Below, piece by piece: positions 36,227-45,692 of a DNA stretch of 64,000 bases. A model generated the notes under the pieces. The model ran no database searches. It was not told the DNA's origin and saw only the letters and a program-made list of their open reading frames with translations. Source of the DNA: Diphasiastrum complanatum (Eukaryota > Streptophyta > Lycopodiopsida > Lycopodiales > Lycopodiaceae); NCBI GenBank assembly GCA_029204225.1, contig CM055101.1, positions 7,750,931 through 7,814,930 on the forward strand. Direction: 5' to 3'. Position 1 is the stretch's first letter; the number at the start of each line of letters is the position of its first letter. A program made the position numbers and the translations under genes.

Positions 36227-37623
36227 TTACATTTCAATCAAAGGTGCTTGAGTCATATCCTCGAGCACTGCAACTTCATCCACAGATCCCCTAACAAGTT
36301 CATCCGAGGCACCTTCATGCTTGTAGGGCCTTGCACACGATAGTAAAATTTCCAACATTTCATGCCAATACTGATGAATCACATTTGTTGATACCTCAGG
36401 ACATTGGAACTACAAGATAAAATATCGAGTGTATGTATGTATTAGCCAATGTTTTAAAAAATATAAATTCACAAAGTTAACAATATATCATCATGATACT
36501 GGAACTTGAGAAAAATACTTCACAGATACTAGCATCTGGAGGTTGCACCATACACCAATCCAAGAACGATTTAACATTCTAGATTGAATACCATCCGCAG
36601 CTAAAAACATCATCTTGTTGCGAAGACTGAGAATCACAGTGAAAAATTGTTAAATTATAATTCAATATAATTTTAAACTCCATGCCATCATGCAAATAAA
36701 ATACGTAAAAAAATTCTTTTTACCTTTGCATCAACAATCTCTATATTGGTATTTACAATCAGCCCATCCGGGGCCTGGGCAATAGCTCCACCATCCTCTT
36801 GTACATGGACTTAACCATGGAATGAGTGGCATGCAAAGAATTCATTGTCATGCACACATGTGTGCAGCTTCCAGTAGAATCCACTTTCATGGATATGACG
36901 TGCACACTCCAATGTTTGCTGCCAGAAAATGACAAGCAATGAATTACTAGAATCTATAAGAGTTTCCAAAAAGCAAATTTTACAGAAAACAAATATTACA
37001 AGAATAAATTATCTTACTTTGAACAGTATGGGATGATGAACATTAATGCCTCCTTGCTACTGTGCCTGAAGAGCCTTCTGGATTTCCTCTCTTTATTCAA
37101 CAGATGCCCAAAAAATGGAGATACGACAAAAATCTCCTTCGTGATTGTATATGTGTATTTATGTACATAATATGCACAAGCGGATTCAACAACTGTGTCT
37201 GAGATATAGGAGGTCTTCTCTTTTAGCTTTCTACAATGCGGGTCTTTGATATGCATTGCAAAATTAATATCGTCTATACAAAACATAAACTCTTCTCCAA
37301 GATCATCTATTTTCTTGGCTATATACATGTCAAAATCAATGTACCTCTCAGAATAATAAAAAAGTGTCTTTAGGTTCATTGGAAAGTCCGATGTGCAACT
37401 CTTTATCAGTTGCATCAACATCAGAAACAATCATGTCCACCATTGTATTTAGGTCATCCGCATGTATAGAAGGAGAATCTTGCAGTTGAAGATCAGGGGT
37501 TAGGGGAGGACTCTCAACCAATAGAATTGCAGACGTACTAGCCAGATCTTTTCTAATGGGAGGAGGTGAGGGTGAAGAGCTAGGAGACCTGGGCTTGGGT
37601 TGCGAATGCTTGGGCTGTGCTTG
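36227..37623 (-). pseudogene. C48 (Ulp1-like) peptidase part of the CENH3-like gene
   Basis: In the same frame as the CENH3-like part, past a TAG, a Pro/Ser-rich linker runs to 37360. One frameshift in a T run then gives a Ulp1-like fold: TSYISDTVVESACAYYVHKY, IFVVSPFFGHLL, MFIIPYCS. Intron 1 (37017-36919) joins in phase to NKHWSVHVIS, with the catalytic-type His, and MNSL, where Asn replaces the usual Asp. Another frameshift near 36800 precedes NTNIEIVDAK. Intron 2 (36723-36627) joins in phase to SSQQDDVFSCGWYSI, with the oxyanion Gln and catalytic Cys at canonical spacing. After a TAG, intron 3 (36518-36410) joins in phase to a last exon ending TAA at 36227. C48 enzymes remove SUMO-like tags. 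This copy looks degraded, but splice sites and core residues persist. Confidence 0.72.
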
Positions 37624-38088
37624 CTATCTCTTTTTTTGGGGTGGGACAGGCCCCCTTTCAAGAGGAACTTGCCTTTGTGTGAAGCTAGACTTAAAAATGC
37701 TGTCATAGGTGTTTCGAAGCCTCATGACAAGAAGCCTGTCCTTGGGCATCAGTGTCACCCTCTTTCCATGAATGAAGCACAACATCGAATCCTCAAACAA
37801 TTTTGTCTGGAAGTCCTTGTATGCAGTATGGAGTGCCTCCAATGTAGTGATATTCCACCTCACTACATAGGGCAAATGAGTGGTCATATCCTGTGTAATC
37901 TCCCTGACAGCCAGGTAGAAGGCTGCTTTCGGGATCAGAAGTTTGGTGCTCCTCTGTAATGCCCTGATGTCCCTCAACCATGGACAGCGAGGTCTTCCGC
38001 GTCTTTGCGGATGTATGGGTTCAGAAGTCTGGGGACGAGACGGTTGAACAAAGTTGGTAAGCCTAGCGGGTTGCTTCGTCCGAGCCAT
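37624..38088 (-). CDS. CENH3-like histone H3 variant, N-terminal part of a fusion
   Basis: ATG at 38088 gives 154 residues beginning MARTKQPARL, the canonical H3 start, then a divergent tail. The histone fold follows: WLRDIRALQRSTKLLI (alpha-N, about 37-52), FYLAVREITQD (alpha-1, 57-67), a long loop 1, TLEALHTAYKDFQTKLFED (alpha-2, 82-100), then CFIHGKRVTLMPKD. By count, the span between QD and LFED is four residues longer than in canonical H3, and loop 1 ends VVRWN. A long loop 1 and this Arg-Trp are CENH3 features, so a centromeric-variant origin is likely. A TAG ends the frame after PPQKKR. The same frame continues into a linker and a C48 peptidase. It lacks introns, unlike typical plant CENH3 genes. 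Confidence 0.72.
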   Translation of the reverse strand: MARTKQPARLTNFVQPSRPQTSEPIHPQRRGRPRCPWLRDIRALQRSTKLLIPKAAFYLAVREITQDMTTHLPYVVRWNITTLEALHTAYKDFQTKLFEDSMLCFIHGKRVTLMPKDRLLVMRLRNTYDSIFKSSFTQRQVPLERGPVPPQKKR

Positions 38089-38149
38089 TGAGACCGGATA
38101 TCTATACCACGTGAGGACAGAGATACAACAGAAGAGAAAGCTAGATTAT

Positions 38150-38337
38150 CTCGCGTGATGGTGACACTGAAAACTCTGAGGGTGATATCGCTACGATGCG
38201 AGAGAGTAGCAAAGTCAGGCGGGGAGAGAAAGAGGCTCGCGTGCTAGCGATACTGGGAGAGTCAGGCTGATATCGCTATGATGCGAGAGGGTGTAAGGAA
38301 CATGCCTAGGGATGAGGTCGCTCGCGTGATGGCGATA
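38150..38337. promoter_or_regulatory. left block of alternating 17-bp motif (five copies)
   Basis: Copies of TATCGCTAYSACGCGAG or its complement lie at 38150 (-), 38186 (+), 38236 (-), 38271 (+) and 38321 (-). Minus-to-plus starts are 35-36 bp apart and plus-to-minus 50 bp. The block lies in the 5' flank of the CENH3-like gene. Orientation strictly alternates. Confidence 0.75.
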
Positions 38338-38459
38338 TCACGAAAGCAAGTTGTATGGAAGCAATCAAACGTGAAAGCAAATTACACGAAAACCTATACA
38401 ATCCCCGAGAATGGACTTATATAGGGAAAAAAAGTTGGCAAGTGTGAATACTTGCGACA

Positions 38460-38825
38460 CATGGCCCAATCAGTAACTGACATGTGGAACCACATGTCTG
38501 TATACACACGTGTGAAACTGCACATCTGGATCAACAGTGCAAGATCCCACATATGGACATGTGGCCGAATGGATCAGCGACATGTATTTTTGCACGTGTG
38601 GGCATGTGGCCCAATCAGTACCTGACGTGTGGAACTACACATCTGTATCCGCACGTGTGAAATTGCATGTACGGGCAACATGTGTGGGACTTGCACGCGT
38701 GACCACATGGTCGAATGGTTTGGTGACGTGTGTTCTAGCATGTATTAGCTTGCACATGTGGGCACGTGGCCAAATGGCAGATTGACGTGTATTGTAGCAT
38801 GTGTGGTCTCGCACATGTGGACGGT
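38460..38825. promoter_or_regulatory. degenerate array rich in CACGTG/CATGTG words
   Basis: About 60-140-bp units recur. CATGTGGCCCAATCAGTA occurs at about 38461 and 38605, and a shorter unit starts near 38703 and 38763. CACGTG or ACATGTG (G-box/E-box-like) words occur more than a dozen times. The array sits midway between two divergent genes. Confidence 0.6.
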
Positions 38826-38897
38826 TATATTACGCGTCATAGATCTGATCCGTTGTTGGATTGATGCACATACGGCTTGGATTTTATTGGTTTTAGC

Positions 38898-38905
38898 TAT
38901 ATAAA
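38898..38905 (+). promoter_or_regulatory. TATA-like box of the plus-strand gene
   Basis: TATATAAA, about 270 bp upstream of the ATG at 39171. The plus-strand transcript would start in or just before the right motif block. Confidence 0.4.
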
Positions 38906-38994
38906 TGTTGTTTGATCAGTTAAAACCTTTTGCTAAGTTTTGGATTTTCACTCCCTGTAGCTCTTGGTGTGTCACCACTACTAGTTCTTTGTAG

Positions 38995-39143
38995 TATCGC
39001 TACCACGCGATAATCTATTTCAGATTCTAGATGATCTTGGATCCCTCGCGTCGTTCCGATATCCGATCATTCACCAATATCGCCATCAGGCAAGGATTGC
39101 TTGATTGTCTTCTAACTCCCTGCCACCCCGCGTCGTAGCGATA
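38995..39143. promoter_or_regulatory. right block of alternating 17-bp motif (four copies)
   Basis: Copies at 38995 (+), 39045 (-), 39078 (+, weaker) and 39127 (-), with spacing 50, 33 and 49 bp. This is the same geometry as the left block. It lies in the 5' flank of the gene starting at 39171. Confidence 0.7.
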
Positions 39144-39170
39144 CTCGGCCCTATTGGTCATGCTTTCAAG

Positions 39171-40717
39171 ATGGCTGCCTCATCTTCTAATAATTTTGAT
39201 TCTGCATTGCACACCTTCCTCGTTGAATCTGGTGTTGGTAACCACATAGGTCACTATAAGACGTATTTCAATATGTCTTTTGATATTGAGAGGTCTGGAT
39301 CAGTATGTAAATCCTATTTTCCAGCATTGTATAAATAGTATTATGATAGTCTGAATCAGTCTATGTTGATAATAGATAATCTACGATTCATCCATTTCCA
39401 TGACCTGGTACTTGCCCAACCATTTTCAAAGCAAAGCCACAACCAACGATTCACGAAAATAGTGAGTGATTTTAAACGTGTGGTCCATTGTGACCAGCAC
39501 AATCGATGATGTCGCTTTTTGTAGGAAGGCATGGGCTTTGTGTTTTATCTTTCTGCTCTTGTTCTTGAGGAGGTAGAAACTTCGAGGCTAAGCATTGAGG
39601 GTGTCTCATCATCAACTAATTCTATGATATCAGAGTCAGCTATTGTTGATGACGCCTTGGGTGCTGACGAGGAGGCAAGATTGGCAGCAATGTACGACCT
39701 AGCCGAGTCTCGTGCATTGTCCATTTCTTCCTTATCTGACGTGAATCCATATGACAAAACCAGGACTCTCCTCGATTTGTCGGTGCATTACATTAATAGT
39801 GTCGCATGACTCTCCCTGAATGATGTTGGATGTGTTCTTAATCTGAGGGAGGACAAAATATTATCAATTTTGTCTAATTTCATCAAAGAATTTGGGGACT
39901 TCATAGATCTCGATGGTGTGATGATCTACGTGCTTCTATTGATTACAAAGACGAAGATGAATGGCTGGATGAGACTAAAGCCCTGCAGTCAATCATGTCT
40001 GAAAGTAGGGCATACCAGACAAATTTGCCCTATGAGGAGGATTTTTTGAGAATCCGAAGTATATATGTGTCACAGTCTTCGGAAACTAATCCATCCACTG
40101 CTTGTTGCGGGTCATGATCCACATACTGCTGCACTTATTCAAGCTGATGAGCATGATCTGGTACGTAAATTAGGTTTTATTTGAATGAGTTTTTTATTCA
40201 AATATGGTTATTTTATTTTTTAAGATATGTGACCTTTGTTCGTATTTTACAGACTGTTGTGGAGGTGGATGCCTTTGCAACAAGGCATGGATATTTGAGG
40301 GAAGGCCAGAGATCACGACAAAGGGATTCATCCCTGTCCAATTATTTGAAGTGCTTTGTAAATAAAAAGATTTGCATTCATCATAGCAAATTTTCTTCAG
40401 ATGTTGCGACAATAATAATGGCAATTAAAGCGTTATCCTATTTCTCGAACGGGCGTAAATACCCTCCGAATACATATAAAATTATTTTTGCGAAGAGAGA
40501 CATTGTCATAAAATTATTTGGCTATGTAGCTGAGGAAGTTCCGAAAAGGTCTTCCTCCTTAGCTATTTTCTCTGGATACATTGACTTGAGCAAAAGAAGA
40601 TCCATTGATTTTCTAGATCCATATGATAGAATTTTTTTTTTTCATGACCACACAACAAAGCTGATCATTAAATACAAAGAGAAACAATCATTTTGCCTTG
40701 CATTGTACTTGAAATGA
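39171..40717 (+). CDS. unknown three-exon gene diverging from the CENH3-like gene
   Basis: Exon 1 (39171-39302) encodes MAASSSNNFDSALHTFLVES and ends at the donor GTATGTAA. Intron 1 (39303-39524) joins in phase to EGMGFVFYLSALVLEEVE. Exon 2 has an acidic Ser-rich stretch, a TGA at 39807 and at least two frameshifts before HDPHTAALIQADEHDL. Intron 2 (40161-40252, GTACGT...TTTTACAG) joins in phase to a 155-codon last exon: TVVEVDAFATRHGYLREGQ, a basic middle and a long Phe/Ile/Lys-rich end. No family was recognised. In-phase splicing argues that it once coded for protein. The shared motif blocks suggest co-regulation with, or mobilisation beside, the CENH3-like gene. Confidence 0.5.
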
Positions 40718-41709
40718 TGCGATATAATACATATATTTTTTTCGTCTAATATCATGAAAATTACTATGGGTTGAGTCTTGCATCAATATTATTTTTGTCT
40801 GTAAATTTGCACGTCTTTATAAATTTCTGATAATTTGTTGATCTAGTTTTATATCGGATTTGAATACGCCTGTAGAACCATTGAAATAGCTGGATGATGT
40901 AACTATTTTTTTGAGATGTTCCACCGTGTTGTGTATTTCGATGAAATGCTGCTCTGGCTTGCCAATGCGATTTCTCCATTCCTTGTAATGACACAGTTCC
41001 TAAAGCTTGAGCATTCTTTCCCCCTGTTATCTTTCACATAATTACTTCTTATCATTTGTGCGAATACGCTCTGTATGATCTGTGATTGATTGTGATACTG
41101 TTCTGTTTGCGTCACACACATTTCTTACGTTATATAGAATTTCAGTTACTCTAAAATGGATTTTCAGGCGACACCAGCAAGTAACAATTCTGACTAATAT
41201 GTGCAGGGAATTAGCTGAAGTTGTTAAGCATAACCTTTAGCAAAACTTCCTTTAAACTCTAAATGAGCTATGTGTTCAGATAATGAGATTGTTTGATGTT
41301 TCAATTTGTTTGCTTTCTATGATAAGAACTAATCCTCTGTGTTTGATTAAGAAGAATCCTTAGCCAATGTGATTCTGCTTCATGAATCTATTTGCTAGTT
41401 GCGTTCTGACTGTTTACCTGATGTCTGAAGAGCCTGGAAGATAAAGTAATCTTTACAATTGCGACCTTGACCAAATGTTTCATCTTTGGTGTTCCTAGAT
41501 GCCAATTTACCCAAATATCTTTGGATAACCAGTTATGTCTCTATAGTATTCATTGTGAATTTTATGCATTCTAGTCTGTTTACCATCATACATATATTTA
41601 CCATGCAAAGGATGAGATTATTCTCTCTCTTGGGGAACGATCAAATTTTTTATGCTATGTAATTCATCGCTTTTGTGGAAATCCATAACAACTAGGCCAT
41701 CACATAATT
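40718..41709. other. gene-free; probably includes a gypsy 5' LTR
   Basis: AT-rich, with no frames of note. The PBS at 41710 implies that an LTR occupies the right part, but no second copy is available to define it. Confidence 0.4.
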
Positions 41710-41727
41710 TGACGCCGTTGCCGGGGA
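41710..41727 (+). other. primer binding site, Athila/Tat-like
   Basis: TGACGCCGTTGCCGGGGA, closely matching the TGGCGCCGTTGCCGGGGA site common in plant gypsy elements. Confidence 0.7.
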
Positions 41728-41937
41728 GATGAATTTCACCTTTTGCGATATTTTTAAGTGTATTACATCTACGAATCTTTCTCATGTAATGCATGCCAAG
41801 AACATACCCTCAAGCAACTATTGAACAGAAACGATTAGAAGTCTAGGAAGTCTAGAGCATGCACAACGATTAGAAGCATATAGGAAGTCTAGAGATTTGT
41901 ATTTGCAGAATTTGCAAAACTCACCAGTTAGAGCAGA

Positions 41938-42430
41938 TTGACTCCTAAAGCATTTAATGATATTCTAAATGCTACTACAACATTTGTAGATTCATTTGAA
42001 GAAAGATGCGTTGAAACACCAACTTCTACAAATTCACCTGAATCAGATTCGTCTGATTCTAATTCTGAACCAAGTTCAGAATGTTTGTTTGAGCGAAGTT
42101 TAGATTTGGATCTTCCAAGTTCATCTAGTTCACCACCATTTGTCAATATGGCTAATCCAGCGCCACCCACATCTACAAAAATCAGATACGATTTCTTTAA
42201 GGGATCATCATCTGAAGATGCAGATAGTTATTTGTCGCAATTTGAAGCAGACGGACGAGGATAAAGTTAGAATTTTTCTAGGTCTTCTTCGAAAGCAGGC
42301 TAGGATTTGGTAAAGTCAATTAGTACCAAAAACAGTTAATACTTGGACTGCTTTAAAAGTAGCATTCCTTAAACATTTTAGAGAAATAGCCACTAGAAGA
42401 AGAAGAAGATTACCTTCAGAGACCAGATGG
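41938..42430 (+). pseudogene. gypsy gag fragment
   Basis: A Ser/Glu-rich start (VETPTSTNSPESDSSDS) leads to IRYDFFKGSSSEDADSYLSQ. In another frame, DKVRIFLGLLRKQARIW and WTALKVAFLKHF follow; these are the usual plant gypsy gag core words. Stops and frameshifts break it. Confidence 0.55.
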
Positions 42431-42549
42431 AGACAACGACAAGAAAAAGTCATAAAAGAATTTCCATATCATGGGAAAAAGATAAGTACAAAGGTGAGAC
42501 ACCTACATCTTCCTCGAGCTATACTTCGGAGAAAGAAGGGCTTCAGTCA

Positions 42550-43400
42550 GTAGGGACTGAGGAAGGGGAGAGGTTAGTTACACTAAGTATACCTGCATAC
42601 AGTAATAGAGTAGAATATGTAGATAGAGGAGATTGTGGAGTTCCAGAAATTAGTGCGATCATAGGAGATCAGACCATAGATAGAATACTAATAGACTCAG
42701 AATCCAGTATCAACTTAGTAACAAAAACAATGGTTAAAGAATTATGATTAAAAAACCAAATATAGCCTATCACTTATCACAAAATTTATTTAGCAGATGC
42801 GACTAAATGTATACCAGTAGGTGAGCTAAAAGGTATTAACATAGTTATAGAGACAGAGACGTTTGTTATGAATTTCCTTGTCATAAATCCAATAGATACA
42901 CCACCTTATTCAATATTATTTGGAAGACCATGGTTATATCAAACAAATGCCATTATAAATTGGTCTAGCAAAAAAATATTTTTTCCAGGTATTCTCACAA
43001 CCAGTCCAATAGGGGGTCACCTTTTGAGATGGGGTGAGGAGTTAGCTAGACCTGCTGAATCATGGATCAATTTCATAGAATGCTATGAGATTGACGAGGA
43101 AGAAGAAATATCGACAACATCTGAGTCAAGAGAAGTTCTGGGTGGAACTAGAGCAAGTCTAATCGAGGGGATGGTAGATAAGACAGATTATGTAGAAATA
43201 GAAATTAATAAAGGTAAGACTTTGAATCTATATAAACACCAATCGGACCAGGATCGTGAAGAGTATATATTGCTTCTTCAAAAATACCAAAACGTGTTTG
43301 CTTGGTCGATGGATGATTTAATAGGAATACCGATTAAATGGGACGAACATAGGATAGATCTTATTCAGGGAACAATACTGTTAGACAACGTCAATATAGA
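42550..43400 (+). pseudogene. gypsy protease and RT leader
   Basis: RILIDSESSINLVTK holds the active-site Asp, with Glu in place of the usual Gly. After a stop, LADATKCIPVGELKGI and SILFGRPWLYQTNAI follow, then a linker ending with YILLLQKYQNVFAWSMDDL and a stop at 43402. The latter matches the segment before RT in plant gypsy pol proteins. Confidence 0.7.
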
Positions 43401-43419
43401 TTGAATCCAAAGTACTCCT

Positions 43420-44200
43420 TATAAGTAAAAGATGAATTAGATAGATGTCTTAGAGCGGGTATTATATTTCCTAAGCAGTGAGTGGGTGTCACCAATAGTT
43501 ATAGTACTTAAGAAGAAGACGGGCAAGATTAGAGTTTGTCAAGATTTTAGGAAACTAAATGCTGCTACAACAAAGAATTATCATCCTCTGCCGTATACAG
43601 ATACCATTCTTGACCAGGTAGCTGGACATGCACGTTATAGCTTTTTAGATGGATTCTTAGGTTATAACCATTATAAAAGAGGAAGATAGACCGAAAACTA
43701 CTTTCACTACTGATTGGGAGACGTACGCGTATATGTGAATGCCCCTTTGGTCTTTGTAATGCACTTGCCACATTCCAATGTATGATGACAAATATTTTTC
43801 AAAATTTTTTAAGAAAGGTTTTAGAAATTTTCATGGATGACTTTTGTGTCTATTCATCAACTAAAAACCATTTAGATGCATTAGAGAAAACATTGAGAAG
43901 ATGTCAAGAGATATCTCTTAAACTGCATCCAGCTAAGTGTTACTTTGGGATGAGGGAAGGCATCCTTTTAGGGCATAAAATTTCGAAGGATGGTATACAA
44001 GCCGACATCGAAAAAATAAAAACGATTTTAGAATGATTAGAACCAAGCAATCTAAGAGAGCTTAGAGGTTTTCTAGGACATGTAGGTTACTATCGGAGGA
44101 TAATTAAAGATTATGCTATAATAGTAACTTCTTTAACAAGTTTACTAAAAAACATCTGTTGAGTACCATTGGACACAAGACCATCAACAAGCTTTTGATC
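43420..44200 (+). pseudogene. gypsy reverse transcriptase
   Basis: SPIVIVLKKKTGKIRVCQDF, RKLNAATTKNYHPLPYTD and RYSFLDGFLGYNHY are RT blocks. After a frameshift come FGLCNALATFQ, IFMDDFCVYSS with the catalytic pair, and LRELRGFLGHVGYYRR. Only a few frameshifts and stops interrupt it. Confidence 0.8.
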
Positions 44201-44202
44201 AA

Positions 44203-44763
44203 TTGAAACAGTCATTAGCAGAAGCCACTGGGGTTAGACCTCCAAATTGGGCTAAAAAATTCCATGTATATGTAGACACATCATCGTTTGTGATAGGTGT
44301 AGTGCTTAGTCAGAAAGATGACCAGAATATAGATTATCCAATTTACTATGTGGGAAGGCAACTCACTGCATCAGAAAAGAATTATTCCGCTACAAAGCGA
44401 GAAGCACTAGGGATGATTTATTCAGTAACGAAATTTAGACATTACCTTTTAGGATACCCTTTTGTTTTTCACGTAGATCACTATGCATTAAAACATTTAC
44501 CGAATAAACCTGATCTTCCGGGTAGAATAGCTAGATGGGTATTATTATTAAATGAGTTTAATCATGAAGTAGAATTAAGAAGAGACAAGGATCATCAAAA
44601 TGCTGATTATATATCCCGCCTCCAAACAAAAAATCAATTAGAACCCATTTCTGATGAATTTCCAGATGAACATATAATGCGTATTCAATCAAAAATATCA
44701 ATTTATATGGATGTTATTAATTTCTTACAGGACCAGATATATCCTGAACATTTTAATAAATAG
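44203..44763 (+). pseudogene. gypsy RNase H, near intact
   Basis: The open frame reads LAEATGVRPPNWAKKFHVYV, DTSSFVIGVVLSQ, ASEKNYSATKREALGMIYSV and VFHVDHYALKHL, ending HQNADYISRLQ and a post-RNase H segment. This is a complete gypsy RNase H in one frame. Integrase should follow but is absent. Confidence 0.8.
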
Positions 44764-45400
44764 CAAAAAAAAAAAAAGAAAAGAAAAGAATAACTAAGCA
44801 AAGATTGATGAGCAAAAGTCAGAGGAGTCATTAGCATGGAAAAAAAGGATGGACAGTATTTTTGATGAAAAATGACTTAGAAAATCAATGTTTGGGTCAG
44901 ATTTGGCCTATACAGTATCAGAAACCTTCGCTGAGTCTCCAAACTGTACATCCACTTCAGATTTATCTAATTTGAGTTGGGCGAAGGTCCCTGTCCAAGA
45001 AAAATCCAGTTTTTGAGTCAGGCGAAGGATCAGTAATATGCCATTTTGGGAACCTTCGCCGAGCACCTTACCTTCATTATGAACCTTTGCTGACCTGCTA
45101 GATGGTCTTAAAATGTCAAAATTGGATTGGTCATAGCCTCAGATCTTGGAAAAATGCATTTATGACAGTACCTGGACGAAGGACTCTCTTGGGCGAAGGT
45201 TCATCCTTCGCCAGCCCTGGAAAATGTTCTCTTGATAGGTTCAGATCCCCAGAGACCTTCGTCGAGATTTTTATAGCTTATTTTCACAGTATTGTACATG
45301 CCTGCAAATTTTGGTTCCGAATGATCAGCCAAACTAGTATTCAGTGTAATGGACCCACCAAATACTTAGAATTGGCTTTGCACAGGAACACAGATCATGC
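44764..45400. other. A-rich run and CCTTCGC/GGCGAAGG motif cluster
   Basis: After an A-rich stretch, eight or more copies of CCTTCGC or its complement lie between about 44926 and 45263, for example GGCGAAGGTTCATCCTTCGC at 45193. No protein frame is supported. Confidence 0.6.
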
Positions 45401-45500
45401 TACACAGTAACACAGACAGAAAATCACTCTCCTCAGCAAGCTCACATAGCAACTATATTTCTCAAAATGAAATTACACTGTACATATAGTTGTTCACTCA

Positions 45501-45570
45501 GGCAACCCATGCATGACCCAGGTTGCCGTTGGCGGGACGCGTGTCCCGTTGACTTGCCTCGTGGCGAGGC
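45501..45570. repeat. three consecutive GC-rich inverted repeats
   Basis: GGCAACC...GGTTGCC (45501-45527), CGGGAC-GCGT-GTCCCG (45533-45548) and GCCTCG-TGG-CGAGGC (45556-45570) abut one another in otherwise AT-rich sequence. They lie just beyond the 3' end of the copia RNase H, possibly inside its LTR. Confidence 0.8.
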
Positions 45571-45692
45571 CAGCTGATCCTTATCCATTGATAGGACCCA
45601 CAGTACAGTAACACAGTGATTCTAACTTTAATTCTAAATCTCTCCCTTAAAGTAGAGTCACTTTTTATACAGTCATATACATAGCTTTAAAG

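Larger units (their letters stand above)
41710..44763 (+). mobile_element. gypsy element lacking integrase
   Basis: Begins at TGACGCCGTTGCCGGGGA, the PBS type seen in plant Athila/Tat-like gypsy elements (one mismatch to the usual TGGCGCC). Gag, protease, RT and RNase H follow on the plus strand with several stops. The frame closes at 44761-44763 just after the region that normally leads into integrase, then an A-rich run. No 3' LTR was found. Confidence 0.7.

Noticed and set aside
37600-37959. Plus-strand frame of 119 codons
   Set aside because: Antisense shadow of the CENH3-like frame, which has clear homology.
37624-38088. Ordinary replication-type histone H3
   Set aside because: The tail is highly divergent after MARTKQ, loop 1 is longer and the fold carries CENH3-like residues; identity to canonical H3 is far too low.
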